Assembly: GCF_900107455.1 (NCBI RefSeq)
Contig: NZ_FNQB01000002.1
Location: 930,001-994,000, forward strand
Source: Asanoa ishikariensis
GTDB taxonomy: Bacteria; Actinomycetota; Actinomycetes; Mycobacteriales; Micromonosporaceae
Length of the DNA: 64,000 bases
Direction of reading: 5' to 3'
The position numbers were made by a program, and so were the translations under genes. Below are positions 17,400 through 27,170 of this stretch, piece after piece. The notes under the pieces were generated by a model, which was not told the origin of the DNA, did no database searches, and saw nothing but the letters and a program-made list of their open reading frames with translations. Position 1 is the first letter of the stretch, and every line of letters starts with the position of its first letter.

Positions 17400-18239
17400 A
17401 TGGAGCGGGTCACGACATTCGACGGCGCCACCATCGCGCTGCATTCGACGGGCACGGGGCCGGGCATCGTGGTGGTGCACGGAGGCGGCGTGACGATCGA
17501 CGTCTACCGGCGCTTCGCGGCGGCGCTGGCCGACCGGTTCACCGTGCATCTCTACAACCGCCGGGGCCGGGCCGACGCGTGCGCGCGGGTGCTGCCCTAC
17601 ACCTTCGAGCAGGAGGTCGACGACCTGTCGGCGGTGCTCGCGCACACCGGCGCGGTCAACGTGGTCGGGCACAGCGGCGGCGGCTTCATCGCACTGTCGG
17701 CCGCGCTGCGGCTGCCGATCGAGCGGCTCGCGCTCTACGACGCGGCGATCTCGATCGACGGCAGCTTTCCGGCGGCGTGGCTGCCCGCCGCTCGCGCGGC
17801 GGCTGGGGCCGGCGACCTGCCCCGGGCCATGGCGCTGACCGCTGGTGGCATCAACACGCACCAGGCCACATCGCGGTTGCCGCTCCCGGTGCAGGTGGCG
17901 ATGTGTCGGCTGTTCCTGCGCACGCCGATCGGCCGGATGATGGGCGACCTGCTGCCGATGACACTCGACGAGTCCGCCCTGATCGCGGCGGCCGACGGCT
18001 CCGCCGACCGCTGGGCCGGCGTGACCGCGTCGGTGCTGCTGGCCTGCGGGGCCAAGGGTCCGCGCTACTACGTGGCCGCCGACGATGCCCTGGCTGCCGC
18101 GCTGCCGCACGCCCGGGCCCTGGAGATCCCGGGCTGCGGCCACGACGGCATCAACCGCGCACCCGCGCACCTGGTCGAGGTGTTCGCGGACTTCTTCGCG
18201 ATCCCTGCGCCGCGGCCTTCCGGCGAGCCCGTCCTCTGA
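17400..18239 (+). CDS. Alpha/beta hydrolase
   Basis: The protein has 279 residues from ATG 17400, with a strong GGGGAGGGG site. The fold is given by GIVVVHGGGVTIDVYR (oxyanion hole), VNVVGHSGGGFIALS with the nucleophile serine near residue 96, and IPGCGHDGIN with the catalytic histidine near residue 250. The acid is not certain. Small hydrolases controlled by a neighbouring TetR repressor often act on esters, lactones or signalling molecules, and the substrate may be the repressor's ligand. It diverges from the TetR gene across the palindromic operator. A hairpin-forming dispersed repeat follows the stop. Confidence 0.87.
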   Translation: MERVTTFDGATIALHSTGTGPGIVVVHGGGVTIDVYRRFAAALADRFTVHLYNRRGRADACARVLPYTFEQEVDDLSAVLAHTGAVNVVGHSGGGFIALSAALRLPIERLALYDAAISIDGSFPAAWLPAARAAAGAGDLPRAMALTAGGINTHQATSRLPLPVQVAMCRLFLRTPIGRMMGDLLPMTLDESALIAAADGSADRWAGVTASVLLACGAKGPRYYVAADDALAAALPHARALEIPGCGHDGINRAPAHLVEVFADFFAIPAPRPSGEPVL

Positions 18240-18240
18240 A

Positions 18241-18304
18241 GCGAAGCGAGCGGTCCCCGGCGGGAGCGACGGTCGTGCCGCTCGCGAACCCGGGAACCGC
18301 TCGT
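18241..18304 (+). repeat. Dispersed intergenic repeat, copy 1 (hairpin-forming)
   Basis: The core CCGGCGGGAGCGACGGTCG is preceded by GCGAAGCGAGCGGTCC and followed by ACCCGGGAACCGCTCG. The ends (CGAGCGGT and ACCGCTCG) are inverted, so the element can fold and may serve as terminator for the hydrolase gene. A second copy is at 34153-34211, and a 21-base piece in reverse is at 63431-63451. Confidence 0.7.
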
Positions 18305-18325
18305 TCGTTTAGTCCTTTTAGGACT

Positions 18326-19825
18326 TCAGCTCGCGCCGAGGCGTTCGAGAATGAGCTCTCGAACCGTCTTGGCGTCAGCCTGCCCCTTGGTGGTCTTCAT
18401 GACGGCGCCGACCAGGGCGCCGGCCGCGGCCACCTTGCCGTCGCGGACCTTGGCGGCCACGTCCGGGTTGGCGGCGATGGCCTCGTCGACCGCGGCCGTC
18501 AGCGCGCCGGTGTCGGAGACGACGGCGAGCCCGCGGGCCTCCATCACCTCCGTCGGGGAGCCCTCGCCGGCGACGACGCCCTCGATGACCACCCGCGCCA
18601 GCTTGTCGTTGAGCTTGCCGCTGTCGACCAGCGTCTGAAGCTCGGCGACCTGCGCGGGGGTGGCACCCACGGACGCGAGGTCGATGCCGGCCTCGTTGGC
18701 ACGCCGGGCGAGCTCGCCCAGCCACCACTTGCGGGCAGCCGCCGCGGTGGCACCCGCCGCGACCGTCTCCTCGATCAGCTCGACCGCGCCCGCGTTGACC
18801 ACGGACTGCATGTCCAGATCGGACAGACCCCAGGACTCCTGGATGCGCTTGCGACGATCCCGCGGCGGCTCCGGAAGAGCCAACCGAAGCGATTCGACCC
18901 AGGCCGGGTCCGGTGCGAGCGGCACCAGGTCGGGCTCCGGGAAGTAGCGGTAGTCGGTCGCCGTCTCCTTCGAGCGGCCCGGGCGGGTGTCGCCGGTCTC
19001 CTCGGAGAAGTGCCGGGTCTCCTGGACGATCCGGCCGCCGCCCTCGAGCACCGCGGACTGGCGGATGATCTCGGTGCGGACTGCGCGTTCGACGGAGCGC
19101 AGCGAGTTGACGTTCTTGGTCTCGGTGCGGGTGCCCCATTCGTCGCCGGGCCGGTTGAGCGACGTGTTGACGTCGCAGCGCAGCGAGCCCTCTTCCATCC
19201 GGACGTCCGAGACGCCGAGGCCGCGGATCACCTCGCGAAGCTCGGTGACGTAGGCGCGGGCCACCTCGGGCGCGAGCGCTCCGGTGCCCGGGACCGGCTT
19301 GGTGACGATCTCGACCAGCGGGATGCCGGCGCGGTTGTAGTCGACCAGCGACTCGGTCGCGCCGTGGATGCGGCCGGTGGCACCACCGACGTGCAGCGTC
19401 TTGCCGGTGTCCTCCTCGAGGTGCACCCGCTCGATGCCGATCCGGACGGTCTTGCCGTCGACCTCGACGTCCAGGTAGCCGTCGACGCACAGCGGCTCGT
19501 CGTACTGGCTGATCTGGAAGTTCTTCGGCATGTCCGGGTAGAAGTAGTTCTTCCGGGCGAACCGGCACCAGGTGGCGATCGAGCAGTTCAGCGCCAGGCC
19601 GATCCGGATCGTCGCCTCGATGGCCGCCTTGTTGGCCACCGGCAGCGAACCGGGCAGGCCGAGGCAGACCGGGCAGACCCGGGTGTTGGGCTCGCCGCCG
19701 AAGTCGGTCGGGCAGCCGCAGAACATCTTGGTGTTGGTGCCGAGCTCGACGTGGGTCTCCAGGCCGATCACGGGCTCGAAGCCGGCGATCGCCTCGTCGT
19801 AGGTGGGCAGCGTCGTGGTGGTCAT
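18326..19825 (-). CDS. gatB: Asp-tRNA(Asn)/Glu-tRNA(Gln) amidotransferase subunit B
   Basis: The protein has 499 residues from ATG 19825, overlapping the gatA stop by one base (ATGA). GatB landmarks are clear: [36 protein letters not shown] (zinc cysteines), [44 protein letters not shown] and the C-terminal YqeY-like helical tail ending [22 protein letters not shown]. With GatA and GatC it converts Glu-tRNA(Gln) and Asp-tRNA(Asn) to the amidated forms; GatB holds the kinase-like site and the tRNA tail domain. It is the last gene of the gatCAB unit. Confidence 0.98.
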   Translation of the reverse strand: MTTTTLPTYDEAIAGFEPVIGLETHVELGTNTKMFCGCPTDFGGEPNTRVCPVCLGLPGSLPVANKAAIEATIRIGLALNCSIATWCRFARKNYFYPDMPKNFQISQYDEPLCVDGYLDVEVDGKTVRIGIERVHLEEDTGKTLHVGGATGRIHGATESLVDYNRAGIPLVEIVTKPVPGTGALAPEVARAYVTELREVIRGLGVSDVRMEEGSLRCDVNTSLNRPGDEWGTRTETKNVNSLRSVERAVRTEIIRQSAVLEGGGRIVQETRHFSEETGDTRPGRSKETATDYRYFPEPDLVPLAPDPAWVESLRLALPEPPRDRRKRIQESWGLSDLDMQSVVNAGAVELIEETVAAGATAAAARKWWLGELARRANEAGIDLASVGATPAQVAELQTLVDSGKLNDKLARVVIEGVVAGEGSPTEVMEARGLAVVSDTGALTAAVDEAIAANPDVAAKVRDGKVAAAGALVGAVMKTTKGQADAKTVRELILERLGAS

Positions 19826-21315
19826 CAGCCCTCCAGGGACGGCGGGGTCAGCGTGCCGACGGCGGACTCGAGCGCGGCGGCGACCCGGTACATGCGGTCG
19901 TCGGCCATGGTCGGCGCCATGATCTGGAAGCCGACCGGGAGCCCTTCGGAGAGACCGCAGGGCACCGAGATGCCCGGGCCGCCGTACAGGTTGGTCGGGA
20001 TCGTGAAGAGGTCCGCGAGATACATCTGGTACGGGTCGGAGGTGCGCGACCCGAACGGGAACGCCACGAACGGCGTGGTCGGCGAGACCAGCACGTCGAC
20101 CTGCTCGAAGGCGGCGTTGAAGTCCTGCGTGATCAGCGTGCGGACCTTCTGCGCCTGGCCGTAGTAGGCGTCGTAGTAGCCGCTGGACAGCGCGTACGTG
20201 CCGAGCATGATCCGGCGCTTGACCTCGGGGCCGAAGCCGGCCTCGCGGGTCAGCGACATGACCTCTTCGAGCGAGCGGTTGCCGTCGTCGCCGACCCGCA
20301 GCCCGAAGCGGACCCCGTCGAACCGGGCGAGGTTCGAGGAGCACTCGCTCGGCGCGATCAGGTAGTAGGCGGGCAGCGCGTACTGGAAGTGCGGCGCGGA
20401 CACCTCGACGACCTCGGCGCCCAGCTTGGTGAGCGCCGCCAGCGCGTCGTGGAAAGCGGCCAGGACGCCGGGCTCGGCACCCTCGCCGTTGAACTCGGTG
20501 ACCACGCCGAGCTTCACGCCGGTCAGGTCGCCGGTCATGCCGAGCCGGGCGGCCTCGACCACCGGCGGGACCGCCTGCGGGATCGAGGTCGAGTCGCGCC
20601 AGTCGTGGCCGGCCATCACCTCGTGCAGCAGGGCCGCGTCGAGCACGGTGCGGGCGCACGGGCCGGGGGTGTCGAGGCTCGACGAGAAGGCGATGAGCCC
20701 GTAGCGGGAGGTGCCGCCGTAGGTGGGCTTCGAGCCGACCGTGCCGGTGACCGCGCCGGGCTGGCGGATCGAGCCGCCGGTGTCGGTGCCGATCGCCAGC
20801 GGCGCCTCGTAGGCGGCGATCGCGGCCGCGCTGCCGCCGCCCGAGCCGCCCGGGATCCGGCCGAGGTCCCACGGGTTGTTGGTCGGCCCGTAGGCGGAGT
20901 ATTCCGTCGACGAGCCCATCGCGAACTCGTCCATGTTGGTCTTGCCGAGGATCACGGTGCCCGCGTCCCGCAGTCGCTCGACCACCGTCGAGTCGTACGG
21001 GGGACGCCAGCCCTCGAGGATCTTGGAGCCGGCCGTGGTCGGCACGCCGCGGGTGGTCAGCACGTCCTTGACGGCGACGGGAACACCGGCGAGGGGGCCG
21101 AGCTCGTCGCCGGCGGCCCGCTTGGCGTCGACCTTGCGGGCCGCGTTGATCGCGCCGTCGGCGTCGACGTGCAGGAAGGCGTGCACCTTGCCGTCGACCG
21201 CGGCGATCCGGTCGAGATGCGCCCGGGTCACCTCCTCGGCCGATGCGTCGCCCTTGGCGATCGTCCCGGCGAGCTCGGCGGCGGTCATCCTGGTCAGGTC
21301 GGACACTGTTGTCAC
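19825..21315 (-). CDS. gatA: Asp-tRNA(Asn)/Glu-tRNA(Gln) amidotransferase subunit A
   Basis: The protein has 496 residues from GTG 21315, which overlaps the gatC stop by four bases and has GAGGAGG upstream. It is an amidase-signature enzyme. The catalytic lysine is in [11 protein letters not shown] near residue 80, and the cis-serine and nucleophile serine are in [32 protein letters not shown] near residues 155-180. It releases ammonia from glutamine for the GatB subunit. Order and overlap (gatC-gatA-gatB) are standard. No unusual feature was seen. Confidence 0.98.
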   Translation of the reverse strand: MTTVSDLTRMTAAELAGTIAKGDASAEEVTRAHLDRIAAVDGKVHAFLHVDADGAINAARKVDAKRAAGDELGPLAGVPVAVKDVLTTRGVPTTAGSKILEGWRPPYDSTVVERLRDAGTVILGKTNMDEFAMGSSTEYSAYGPTNNPWDLGRIPGGSGGGSAAAIAAYEAPLAIGTDTGGSIRQPGAVTGTVGSKPTYGGTSRYGLIAFSSSLDTPGPCARTVLDAALLHEVMAGHDWRDSTSIPQAVPPVVEAARLGMTGDLTGVKLGVVTEFNGEGAEPGVLAAFHDALAALTKLGAEVVEVSAPHFQYALPAYYLIAPSECSSNLARFDGVRFGLRVGDDGNRSLEEVMSLTREAGFGPEVKRRIMLGTYALSSGYYDAYYGQAQKVRTLITQDFNAAFEQVDVLVSPTTPFVAFPFGSRTSDPYQMYLADLFTIPTNLYGGPGISVPCGLSEGLPVGFQIMAPTMADDRMYRVAAALESAVGTLTPPSLEG

Positions 21316-21611
21316 GCCTCCTCGTCCAGGATGCGCGGCACCCGGAACCGGTCGTCCTCGACATCCGGCGCGCCCGCGAGGGCCTCTTCCCGGGTCAGGC
21401 AGTTGATCACGACGTCTTCCCGCAGCACGTTGGTCAACGGCACGGAGTGCGAGGTCGGCGGAATGTCAGCCGCCGCCACCTCACCCACCCGCGCCACGGC
21501 CTGGAGAATCACGTCCAGCTGGCCGGCAAACGTGTCGAGCTCCTGCTCGGTCACGGCGAGCCGCGAGAGCCGCGCGAGATGCGCGACCTCATCGCGGGAA
21601 ATGGCAGCCAT
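21312..21611 (-). CDS. gatC: Asp-tRNA(Asn)/Glu-tRNA(Gln) amidotransferase subunit C
   Basis: The protein has 99 residues from ATG 21611, with AAGGGGG upstream. The text ([33 protein letters not shown]) is the canonical GatC helical start, and the end [11 protein letters not shown] matches the usual final motif. GatC holds GatA and GatB together. It is the first gene of the operon; the roughly 210 bp between it and the divergent esterase gene must hold both promoters. A long reading of this frame back to 22742 is only antisense shadow. Confidence 0.96.
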   Translation of the reverse strand: MAAISRDEVAHLARLSRLAVTEQELDTFAGQLDVILQAVARVGEVAAADIPPTSHSVPLTNVLREDVVINCLTREEALAGAPDVEDDRFRVPRILDEEA

Positions 21612-21824
21612 CAGTGCCCCCTTGCGTCGTGTGGGCGATTCGTATGTGGTCAGCAGCGAGCGTGGCACGCTCTTCGCGACCCGAGCGAGTCTATTTGTCC
21701 GCCGGGGGTGGTCGGTCGCGGCCCCTCCGTGATTGCCGTCGCGAAACCGGGGCCGGGTTGCGATGCCGTATCGACATCGAGTGCGGGGCTGCGTGCGGAT
21801 GGTGATGATCGCCACCCTCGTCCC

Positions 21825-22757
21825 ATGACCACTTGGCCGCGCCACCGACGTCAGAGCCTCATCGCGATGTGTTCCGCAGCCCTCGTCACCCTGCTCGCCG
21901 CCGGGTGTGGCGGGACCGACCAGCCGGAGTCCGCGCCGACGGTCGCCGCCACGACGGCCGTTCCGAAACCCGAGGAGAAGCCCGGCCCGGGTGACCACGA
22001 CCTGACCCTGCCATGGGACGGCAAGCAGCGCGACTACACGCTCCACGCGCCGCCCGGCTGCACGCCCGGCGAGCCGATGCCGCTCGTGCTGGCCTTCCAC
22101 CCGTACCCCGGCACGGGCAAAGGGGTTCGGGTCACCACGGGTCTTGACGCGCTCGCCGACAAGCACGGCTTCCTCGTGGCCTATCCGAACGGCCTCGCGG
22201 GCGGGTTCAACGCGCTGGTCTGTTGCGGCAACGAAGACGACGTCGGGTTCGTCGGCGCGCTGGTCGAGCACCTCACGAAGAACTGGGGCGGGGACCCCGA
22301 CCGCGTGTACGCGACCGGCATCTCCAACGGCGCTGACCTGTCGTTCCGGATCGCGATCGACCTGCCGGGCGTGTTCGCGGCCGTCGCTCCGGTCAGCGGT
22401 GGGTTCGGCGGCCCTCGGGCGGCGGATCCCACGTACGCGCCGAAGGAGCCGGTCTCGGTGTTGACCTTCATCGGCGGTAAGGATCGTTTCATCGGCGAGT
22501 TCGAGGCAGGCATCAAGAACTGGCAGACCCGGTCGGCCTGCAAGCCCGGGAAGGCGACGTCGGTCAAGGGCGGCACCGGGATCACCCGCACCGTCGCTCC
22601 CTGCGGCAAGGGCGGCGAGTTCGTGACCTACCGCCTGCCGGAGCAGGGGCATAGCTGGCCCGGGGCGACTCAGGGCGGGCTCGCCGCGCCGGACGCCGGC
22701 ATCAACGCCTCGGAGTTGATCTGGGAGTTCTTCCAGGCCCACCCGCGTAAGTCCTGA
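21825..22757 (+). CDS. Secreted lipoprotein esterase, PHB-depolymerase / LpqC type
   Basis: The protein has 310 residues from ATG 21825. The N-terminus is a lipoprotein signal peptide: basic RHRR, hydrophobic [13 protein letters not shown], then the lipobox AAGC near residue 26. After a Pro/Glu linker comes an esterase domain with [15 protein letters not shown], the disulfide-like [29 protein letters not shown] (nucleophile serine of G-I-S-N-G), and EQGHSWPGA with the catalytic histidine. The family includes feruloyl esterases and PHB depolymerases, so it may release acyl groups from plant polymers outside the cell. A link to the sugar locus at 39-49 kb is only a guess. Confidence 0.87.
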   Translation: MTTWPRHRRQSLIAMCSAALVTLLAAGCGGTDQPESAPTVAATTAVPKPEEKPGPGDHDLTLPWDGKQRDYTLHAPPGCTPGEPMPLVLAFHPYPGTGKGVRVTTGLDALADKHGFLVAYPNGLAGGFNALVCCGNEDDVGFVGALVEHLTKNWGGDPDRVYATGISNGADLSFRIAIDLPGVFAAVAPVSGGFGGPRAADPTYAPKEPVSVLTFIGGKDRFIGEFEAGIKNWQTRSACKPGKATSVKGGTGITRTVAPCGKGGEFVTYRLPEQGHSWPGATQGGLAAPDAGINASELIWEFFQAHPRKS

Positions 22758-22784
22758 CGACGGAGGGCCTGCCGGCGGTCGGGT

Positions 22785-25433
22785 TCAGTTCCCCTGGGTC
22801 AGCCGCTCCGCCAGGAAGGCTTCGAAGCGTTCGGCCGGGGCCGGGTGGGAGAGGGCGAAGCCCTGGCCGAGTTGGCAGCCGGCGGCGCGGGCCTGGTCGA
22901 TCTGGGCGCCGGACTCCAGGCCTTCCGCGATGATCTCCATGCCGAGTCGGCGGCCGACGCTGACCACGACGTCGATCAGCGGTTTCGCCATGCCGCCGCT
23001 CTGCCGGCTCGTGGCGTGCTCACCGACCAGGGCACGGTCGACCTTGAGGATGTCGATCGGCAGGCGGCGCAGGTGGGCCAGGCTCGCCTGGGCGGCGCCG
23101 AAGTCGTCGAGCGCCGTGCGTACGCCCAGCGCCCGCAGGCCCGCCAACTGGGTCACCACGGTCGGGGTGTCGGAGCCGACGCGGCCCTCGGCGATCTCGA
23201 TCACCAGGCGCTCTGGGGGAAGGCGGTTGGCGACCAGCGTCGCGGCGACCTGGCTGACGAAGTCGGGTGCGGCCAGCTCCGCCGGGGAGACGTTGACCGA
23301 GAGCCACAGCCGCGGGTCCCAGCCGGCGATGCGGCGGCAGGCGTCCTGGAGCACCCACTGGCCGATCTCGCCCATGACGCCCAGGTCCTCGGCGACCGGC
23401 AGCAGCTCGTTCGGGAGCACCGTGCCGAGGGCGGGACTGCGCCAGCGCAGCAGCGCCTCCGCGCCGACCGGCTGACCGTCGTGCAGGCCGAGGATCGGCT
23501 GGAAGACCAGATCGAGCTCGCCTCGGCTGGCCGCGCCCGGCAGTTCGCGCTCGAGGTCCATCCGGCGGACGAGCTGCTCTTCGAGGTACACGTCGTACCA
23601 CTCGATGCGGTTGCGGCCGAGCTGCCCCGCGCGGCGGCGGGCCAGGTCGGCCCGGCGCAGCACGTCGTCGACGCCGTCGCCGCCGGAGAGCTCGGCGAGG
23701 CCGACGCTGACGTAGATGTGCACGGTGGCGCCGGGCAGCAGGTACGGCTCGGTGAGCGCGGTCAACAGCCGGGTGCCCAGCGCGTACGCGACGACCGGGC
23801 CCTCGACGGTGACCACCGCGAACTCGTCGCCGGCCAGCCGGGCCGCCACGTCGTCGGTGCCGACCGTGGAGCGCAGTCGGCGGCCCACCTCGATCAGCAC
23901 GGCGTCGCCGACCTCGCGGCCGCGGGCGTCGTTGACCCCGGCGATGCCGTGCAGGTCGATCACCAGCAGGGCACCGGTGTGTCCCTCGACCGAGCGCTGG
24001 GTGGCGATCGTGCGCATCAGCTCGCGCCGGTTGGCCAGGCCGGTGAGCTGGTCGGTGAACGCCAGCTTGTGCAGCGTGCGCTCCAGGTGCCGGCGCTCGC
24101 CGACGTCGCGGATGTGCACCACCAGCCCGGCCACCTCGGGGATGCCGCGTTGGTCGCTGAGCGTCGACTCGGTGTCGCGCCAGGCGCCGTGGCCGTCGCG
24201 CAGCCGAGCGGGAACCAGCGCCGGGCGGGCGGCATCCTCACCGTCCTTGTCGGACAATGTCTGGTTGAGCACCGCCAGCACGTCGGCGGCGTCCTCAGGA
24301 TGCATCAGGTCAGGAAAGGCGCGACCGACGACGTCCGCATCGGACAGTCCGAACAGCCGGGCCGCTGCCGGTGACTGCCACCGCACCATCAGGTCCTCGC
24401 CGATCACCATGGTGAGGTCACCCGCGCCGGACACCAGCGAGCGGAAGTGCGCTTCCTGTGTGGACATTCGCTTGGCATAGCGGCGTACGTCGGAGACCGC
24501 GAACACCTCGCGCGCGACCACCGTCGGGATCACCAGGAGGCCGAGCACGACCGACGTCTCGTCGAACTCGCCTACGGCGACCAGGTGCCAGGCGGCGGCC
24601 AGGGTGGCGACGACGGCGGGGATGGTCAGCAACGGATACGCGGACAGTTGCGCCTCGGGCTCGCCGGCCGTCGCCGGTTCCACGCCGGCCTCGGTGCGCG
24701 CGGCGCCGGCGAGGATCAGCCCGGGGCTGACCGCGAGCGCCGCCCCCGCGACCAGCAGCGCCCAGTCCGGACCCCCGTACCCGAGGATGATCGCCAACCC
24801 GCCGATGCCGCTGAGAGCGGTGCCGACGCCGGCGCCGCACAGCCAGGCCGCCCGCCGGTAGGCGACCACCCGCAACACGATCACCGTGACGGTGGCGAGC
24901 CCGAACGACCCGAGCAGCGTCGCGGCGAGCGCCGCCGGCGGCATCGTGCCCGGCGGCGGCAGCAGCCAGACGGCGAACGCGATGCTGATGCCCAGGCTCA
25001 GGCCGTCGAAGCAGCGGCGCAGCCGGGCGTGCGTGGTGGTGGCGGCGCCGGGCAGCAGCAGGAGGCCGATCACGTAGAGCACGGACGCGAAGGCGAGACC
25101 GACGGCCGCGATCGTCGGCCGGGCGCTGGGCTGCGCGACGGTCAGGAGCACCACGGACACGCCGGTGGCCAGCGCGCCCATGCCCAGGTAGCCGGCACCG
25201 CGACACGGACCGAACGAGTGCACGCGGGCGTGGATGCGCAGCGCGAGCCGGACCAGCCGGAAGGTGCCGACGGCGGCCGTCAGCGCCGTCGCGGCCGCGA
25301 GGGCGGCCAACGCCGGCAGGACCCCTGCGCCCGCGCAGATCAACGTCGCCAGGGCCGCCGCGGGCGGCCCGGCGATGGCGACGATCCGCACGAACCGGGG
25401 CAGCTGTGGGGACGTAGATGACACGGTGGTCAT
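22785..25433 (-). CDS. Membrane PAS-GGDEF-EAL protein with degenerate GGDEF site
   Basis: The protein has 882 residues. About ten hydrophobic segments fill residues 15-310. A PAS domain follows (residues about 335-450, MVRWQSPAAARLFGLSDADVVGRAFPDLM). The GGDEF domain has AGDEF in place of GGDEF near residue 534 and VIDLHGIAGVND instead of DIDxFKxVND, so cyclase activity is doubtful. The EAL domain keeps AEALLRW near residue 659, NVSP, EIAEG, LDDFG, KVDR, AEGLE and QGFA, but loop 6 reads DDFGAAQASL, not DDFGTGYSS. It may be a phosphodiesterase with the GGDEF part as a GTP sensor. It ends 28 bp from the convergent esterase gene. Confidence 0.9.
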   Translation of the reverse strand: MTTVSSTSPQLPRFVRIVAIAGPPAAALATLICAGAGVLPALAALAAATALTAAVGTFRLVRLALRIHARVHSFGPCRGAGYLGMGALATGVSVVLLTVAQPSARPTIAAVGLAFASVLYVIGLLLLPGAATTTHARLRRCFDGLSLGISIAFAVWLLPPPGTMPPAALAATLLGSFGLATVTVIVLRVVAYRRAAWLCGAGVGTALSGIGGLAIILGYGGPDWALLVAGAALAVSPGLILAGAARTEAGVEPATAGEPEAQLSAYPLLTIPAVVATLAAAWHLVAVGEFDETSVVLGLLVIPTVVAREVFAVSDVRRYAKRMSTQEAHFRSLVSGAGDLTMVIGEDLMVRWQSPAAARLFGLSDADVVGRAFPDLMHPEDAADVLAVLNQTLSDKDGEDAARPALVPARLRDGHGAWRDTESTLSDQRGIPEVAGLVVHIRDVGERRHLERTLHKLAFTDQLTGLANRRELMRTIATQRSVEGHTGALLVIDLHGIAGVNDARGREVGDAVLIEVGRRLRSTVGTDDVAARLAGDEFAVVTVEGPVVAYALGTRLLTALTEPYLLPGATVHIYVSVGLAELSGGDGVDDVLRRADLARRRAGQLGRNRIEWYDVYLEEQLVRRMDLERELPGAASRGELDLVFQPILGLHDGQPVGAEALLRWRSPALGTVLPNELLPVAEDLGVMGEIGQWVLQDACRRIAGWDPRLWLSVNVSPAELAAPDFVSQVAATLVANRLPPERLVIEIAEGRVGSDTPTVVTQLAGLRALGVRTALDDFGAAQASLAHLRRLPIDILKVDRALVGEHATSRQSGGMAKPLIDVVVSVGRRLGMEIIAEGLESGAQIDQARAAGCQLGQGFALSHPAPAERFEAFLAERLTQGN

Positions 25434-25538
25434 CCCCTTGGGTGGAGGGGCCGGGGGAGTCGCGGCGACAAGATACCGCGCCTCACATCGTCAACGAGTA
25501 CACCTGGCGGAAAGTTACGCCGACTGATTTTCCCCAGG

Positions 25539-25952
25539 TCAGCCCAGCAGCGCGTAGACCGTGTGCGCCTGGGCCGCGGGCGCGCTGGCACCGTCGGGAG
25601 TCAGCGTGATGTCGGCGAAGGCGAGGGTGCGTCCGAGCTTGGTGACCTTGGCGAACACCTGGACGTCGACGCCGGCGATCGGACGCTGGAAGGTCGTCGA
25701 GAGCTGCACGGTGGTCATCGGCACGAACGCGGCCCGGGCGGCGGAGATCGCGATCACGGTGGCCGTGTCGGCGGCGGCCATCAGCGCCTGGCCGCTCATC
25801 GCGCCACCCTCGCGGGCCAGCCGGTCGGACCACGGCAGTCGCAGCGTGGCGATGCCGGGCTCGACGTGCTCGACCACCAGAGCGAGATCGCGCACCCAGG
25901 GTGCGAAGTTGTCGGCCAGGACTCCGTTGGCGTCTTCGACGGTGAATCCCAC
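25539..25952 (-). CDS. PaaI-type hotdog thioesterase
   Basis: The protein has 137 residues from GTG 25952. The hotdog pattern is clear: LADNFAPWVRDLALVVEHVEPGIATLRLPW, then the family loop REGGAMSGQALMAAADTATVIA with the helix that carries the catalytic Asp-like residue, then MTTVQLSTTFQRPIAG. It probably hydrolyses an acyl-CoA thioester; the acyl group is unknown. The frame runs on upstream to 26024, but that extension does not look like the family and the typical length is kept with the GTG. It stands as a single gene, with about 160 bp of plain sequence between it and the HTH gene. Confidence 0.82.
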   Translation of the reverse strand: MGFTVEDANGVLADNFAPWVRDLALVVEHVEPGIATLRLPWSDRLAREGGAMSGQALMAAADTATVIAISAARAAFVPMTTVQLSTTFQRPIAGVDVQVFAKVTKLGRTLAFADITLTPDGASAPAAQAHTVYALLG

Positions 25953-26114
25953 GTCCCGAGGGTACGGGCTGCGGGGTGCTTCCGTTGTGGCTCCGGCGCC
26001 GGTCGCACACGGCGTGCCAACCACACTCGCGGCTGAGCCCGCCAGGCCGGCGTGGTTGGGGCCGTCAACCGCTGCGGAGCCCCACCCGGTGGTCGTGACC
26101 GCTGGGTCGGCAGG

Positions 26115-27113
26115 TCAGGGTTCGTCGGGTGCGGCGGCGAGGGCCGCGCCCAGGGGCGTGAGGCGGTAGAAGACCGAGCGGCCCGTTCTCGCTCGGGTGA
26201 CCAGGCCGGCATCGCGGAGCACGGCGAGGTGGTCTCCCACCGCGCCGAGGGTCATACCGAGCGCGCCGACGAGTTGGGTGGTGCTGGCCGGCTCGACCAG
26301 GGACCGCAGCAACCGGGCGCGGGCGCGGCCGACCAGGCGGTCGAGGCCACCGGCGGCCGGCGCGTCGGTCGGTGCGGCGATGCCGCGCGCGGGGTAGACC
26401 AGTGCGTAGCCCTCCGGTGGATCGGCGCCGATCCAGCCGCGGCCGAAGCCGCCGGGCACCAGAACCAGACGGGCGCCGCCGACCACGTACGGTGCGCCGT
26501 CCCAGTCGTTCACCTGGATCGCGCCGCTGTCGAGCCAGCGGAAGCCCTCGCGCAGGCCCGCCAACGCCTTCGCCCAGCCGTAGGTGGCCAGCCGGCCGGC
26601 GCGCTGCACGACGTCGCGTTCCAACAGCGCCCGGCGCACCGGCCAGTCCGGCGCGAGGGTGTGGTCCCACAGCGTGGCGAGCCCGTCGGCGAGGCGGTCG
26701 AGGGCGTCCGGTGCGGTGAACGCCGGTGTCGGCCCGACCGCCGCGATCCGGCCCGCGTTGTGCGGCCCGGCGTGCGCGGTCAGGGCGAGGTCCCGGTGCA
26801 CCCGCTCGATCGGGGTGGATCGGATCCGGGCGAGCTCTGTGGCGAAGTCGGTGTCCATTCCGGACGGTGCCGGCACGAGGAAGTCGGGCGTCCAGCGGGC
26901 GTCGCGCATCGTGGTCAGCAGCGCGGCCAGCGTCGGCTCGGCGGAGGCGACCGCTTCGAAGACGGGCCGGTGGCGGTCGACCCAGGGTTCGAGCCAGCCG
27001 CGGGGTCCGCCGCGATCGGCGACCGTGGCCAGCGCACCGACGAGCTCGACCATGGGCGACAACGCGAAGCGAGTGTTGGCCAGGTCGGTCGGATCGACAA
27101 TTACTAAGGTCAT
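26115..27113 (-). CDS. ArsR-type winged-helix regulator with N-terminal DUF5937-like domain
   Basis: The protein has 332 residues from ATG 27113, with GAGGACG upstream. The long N-terminal part (VIVDPTDLANTRFALSPMVELVGALATV ... GLREGFRWLDSGAIQVND) is the domain found in a group of actinobacterial regulators. The C-terminus (LLRSLVEPASTTQLVGALGMTLGAVGDHLAVLRDAGLVTRARTGR) is an ArsR-type winged helix that recognises DNA. Such proteins almost always neighbour an MFS exporter gene, as here, 57 bp away on the other strand, so it probably represses that exporter. The ligand is unknown. Confidence 0.85.
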   Translation of the reverse strand: MTLVIVDPTDLANTRFALSPMVELVGALATVADRGGPRGWLEPWVDRHRPVFEAVASAEPTLAALLTTMRDARWTPDFLVPAPSGMDTDFATELARIRSTPIERVHRDLALTAHAGPHNAGRIAAVGPTPAFTAPDALDRLADGLATLWDHTLAPDWPVRRALLERDVVQRAGRLATYGWAKALAGLREGFRWLDSGAIQVNDWDGAPYVVGGARLVLVPGGFGRGWIGADPPEGYALVYPARGIAAPTDAPAAGGLDRLVGRARARLLRSLVEPASTTQLVGALGMTLGAVGDHLAVLRDAGLVTRARTGRSVFYRLTPLGAALAAAPDEP

Positions 27114-27170
27114 TTTCGTCCTCAGCCGAAACTCTACCGGTTCAGCCCGCGAGCGCCCGATAGTGCCGGC

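Noticed and set aside
17579-20164. 861-codon plus-strand frame opposite gatB and gatA
   Set aside because: It is antisense to two certain genes, and its text is the Arg/Gly/Asp-rich type produced by GC-rich shadows.
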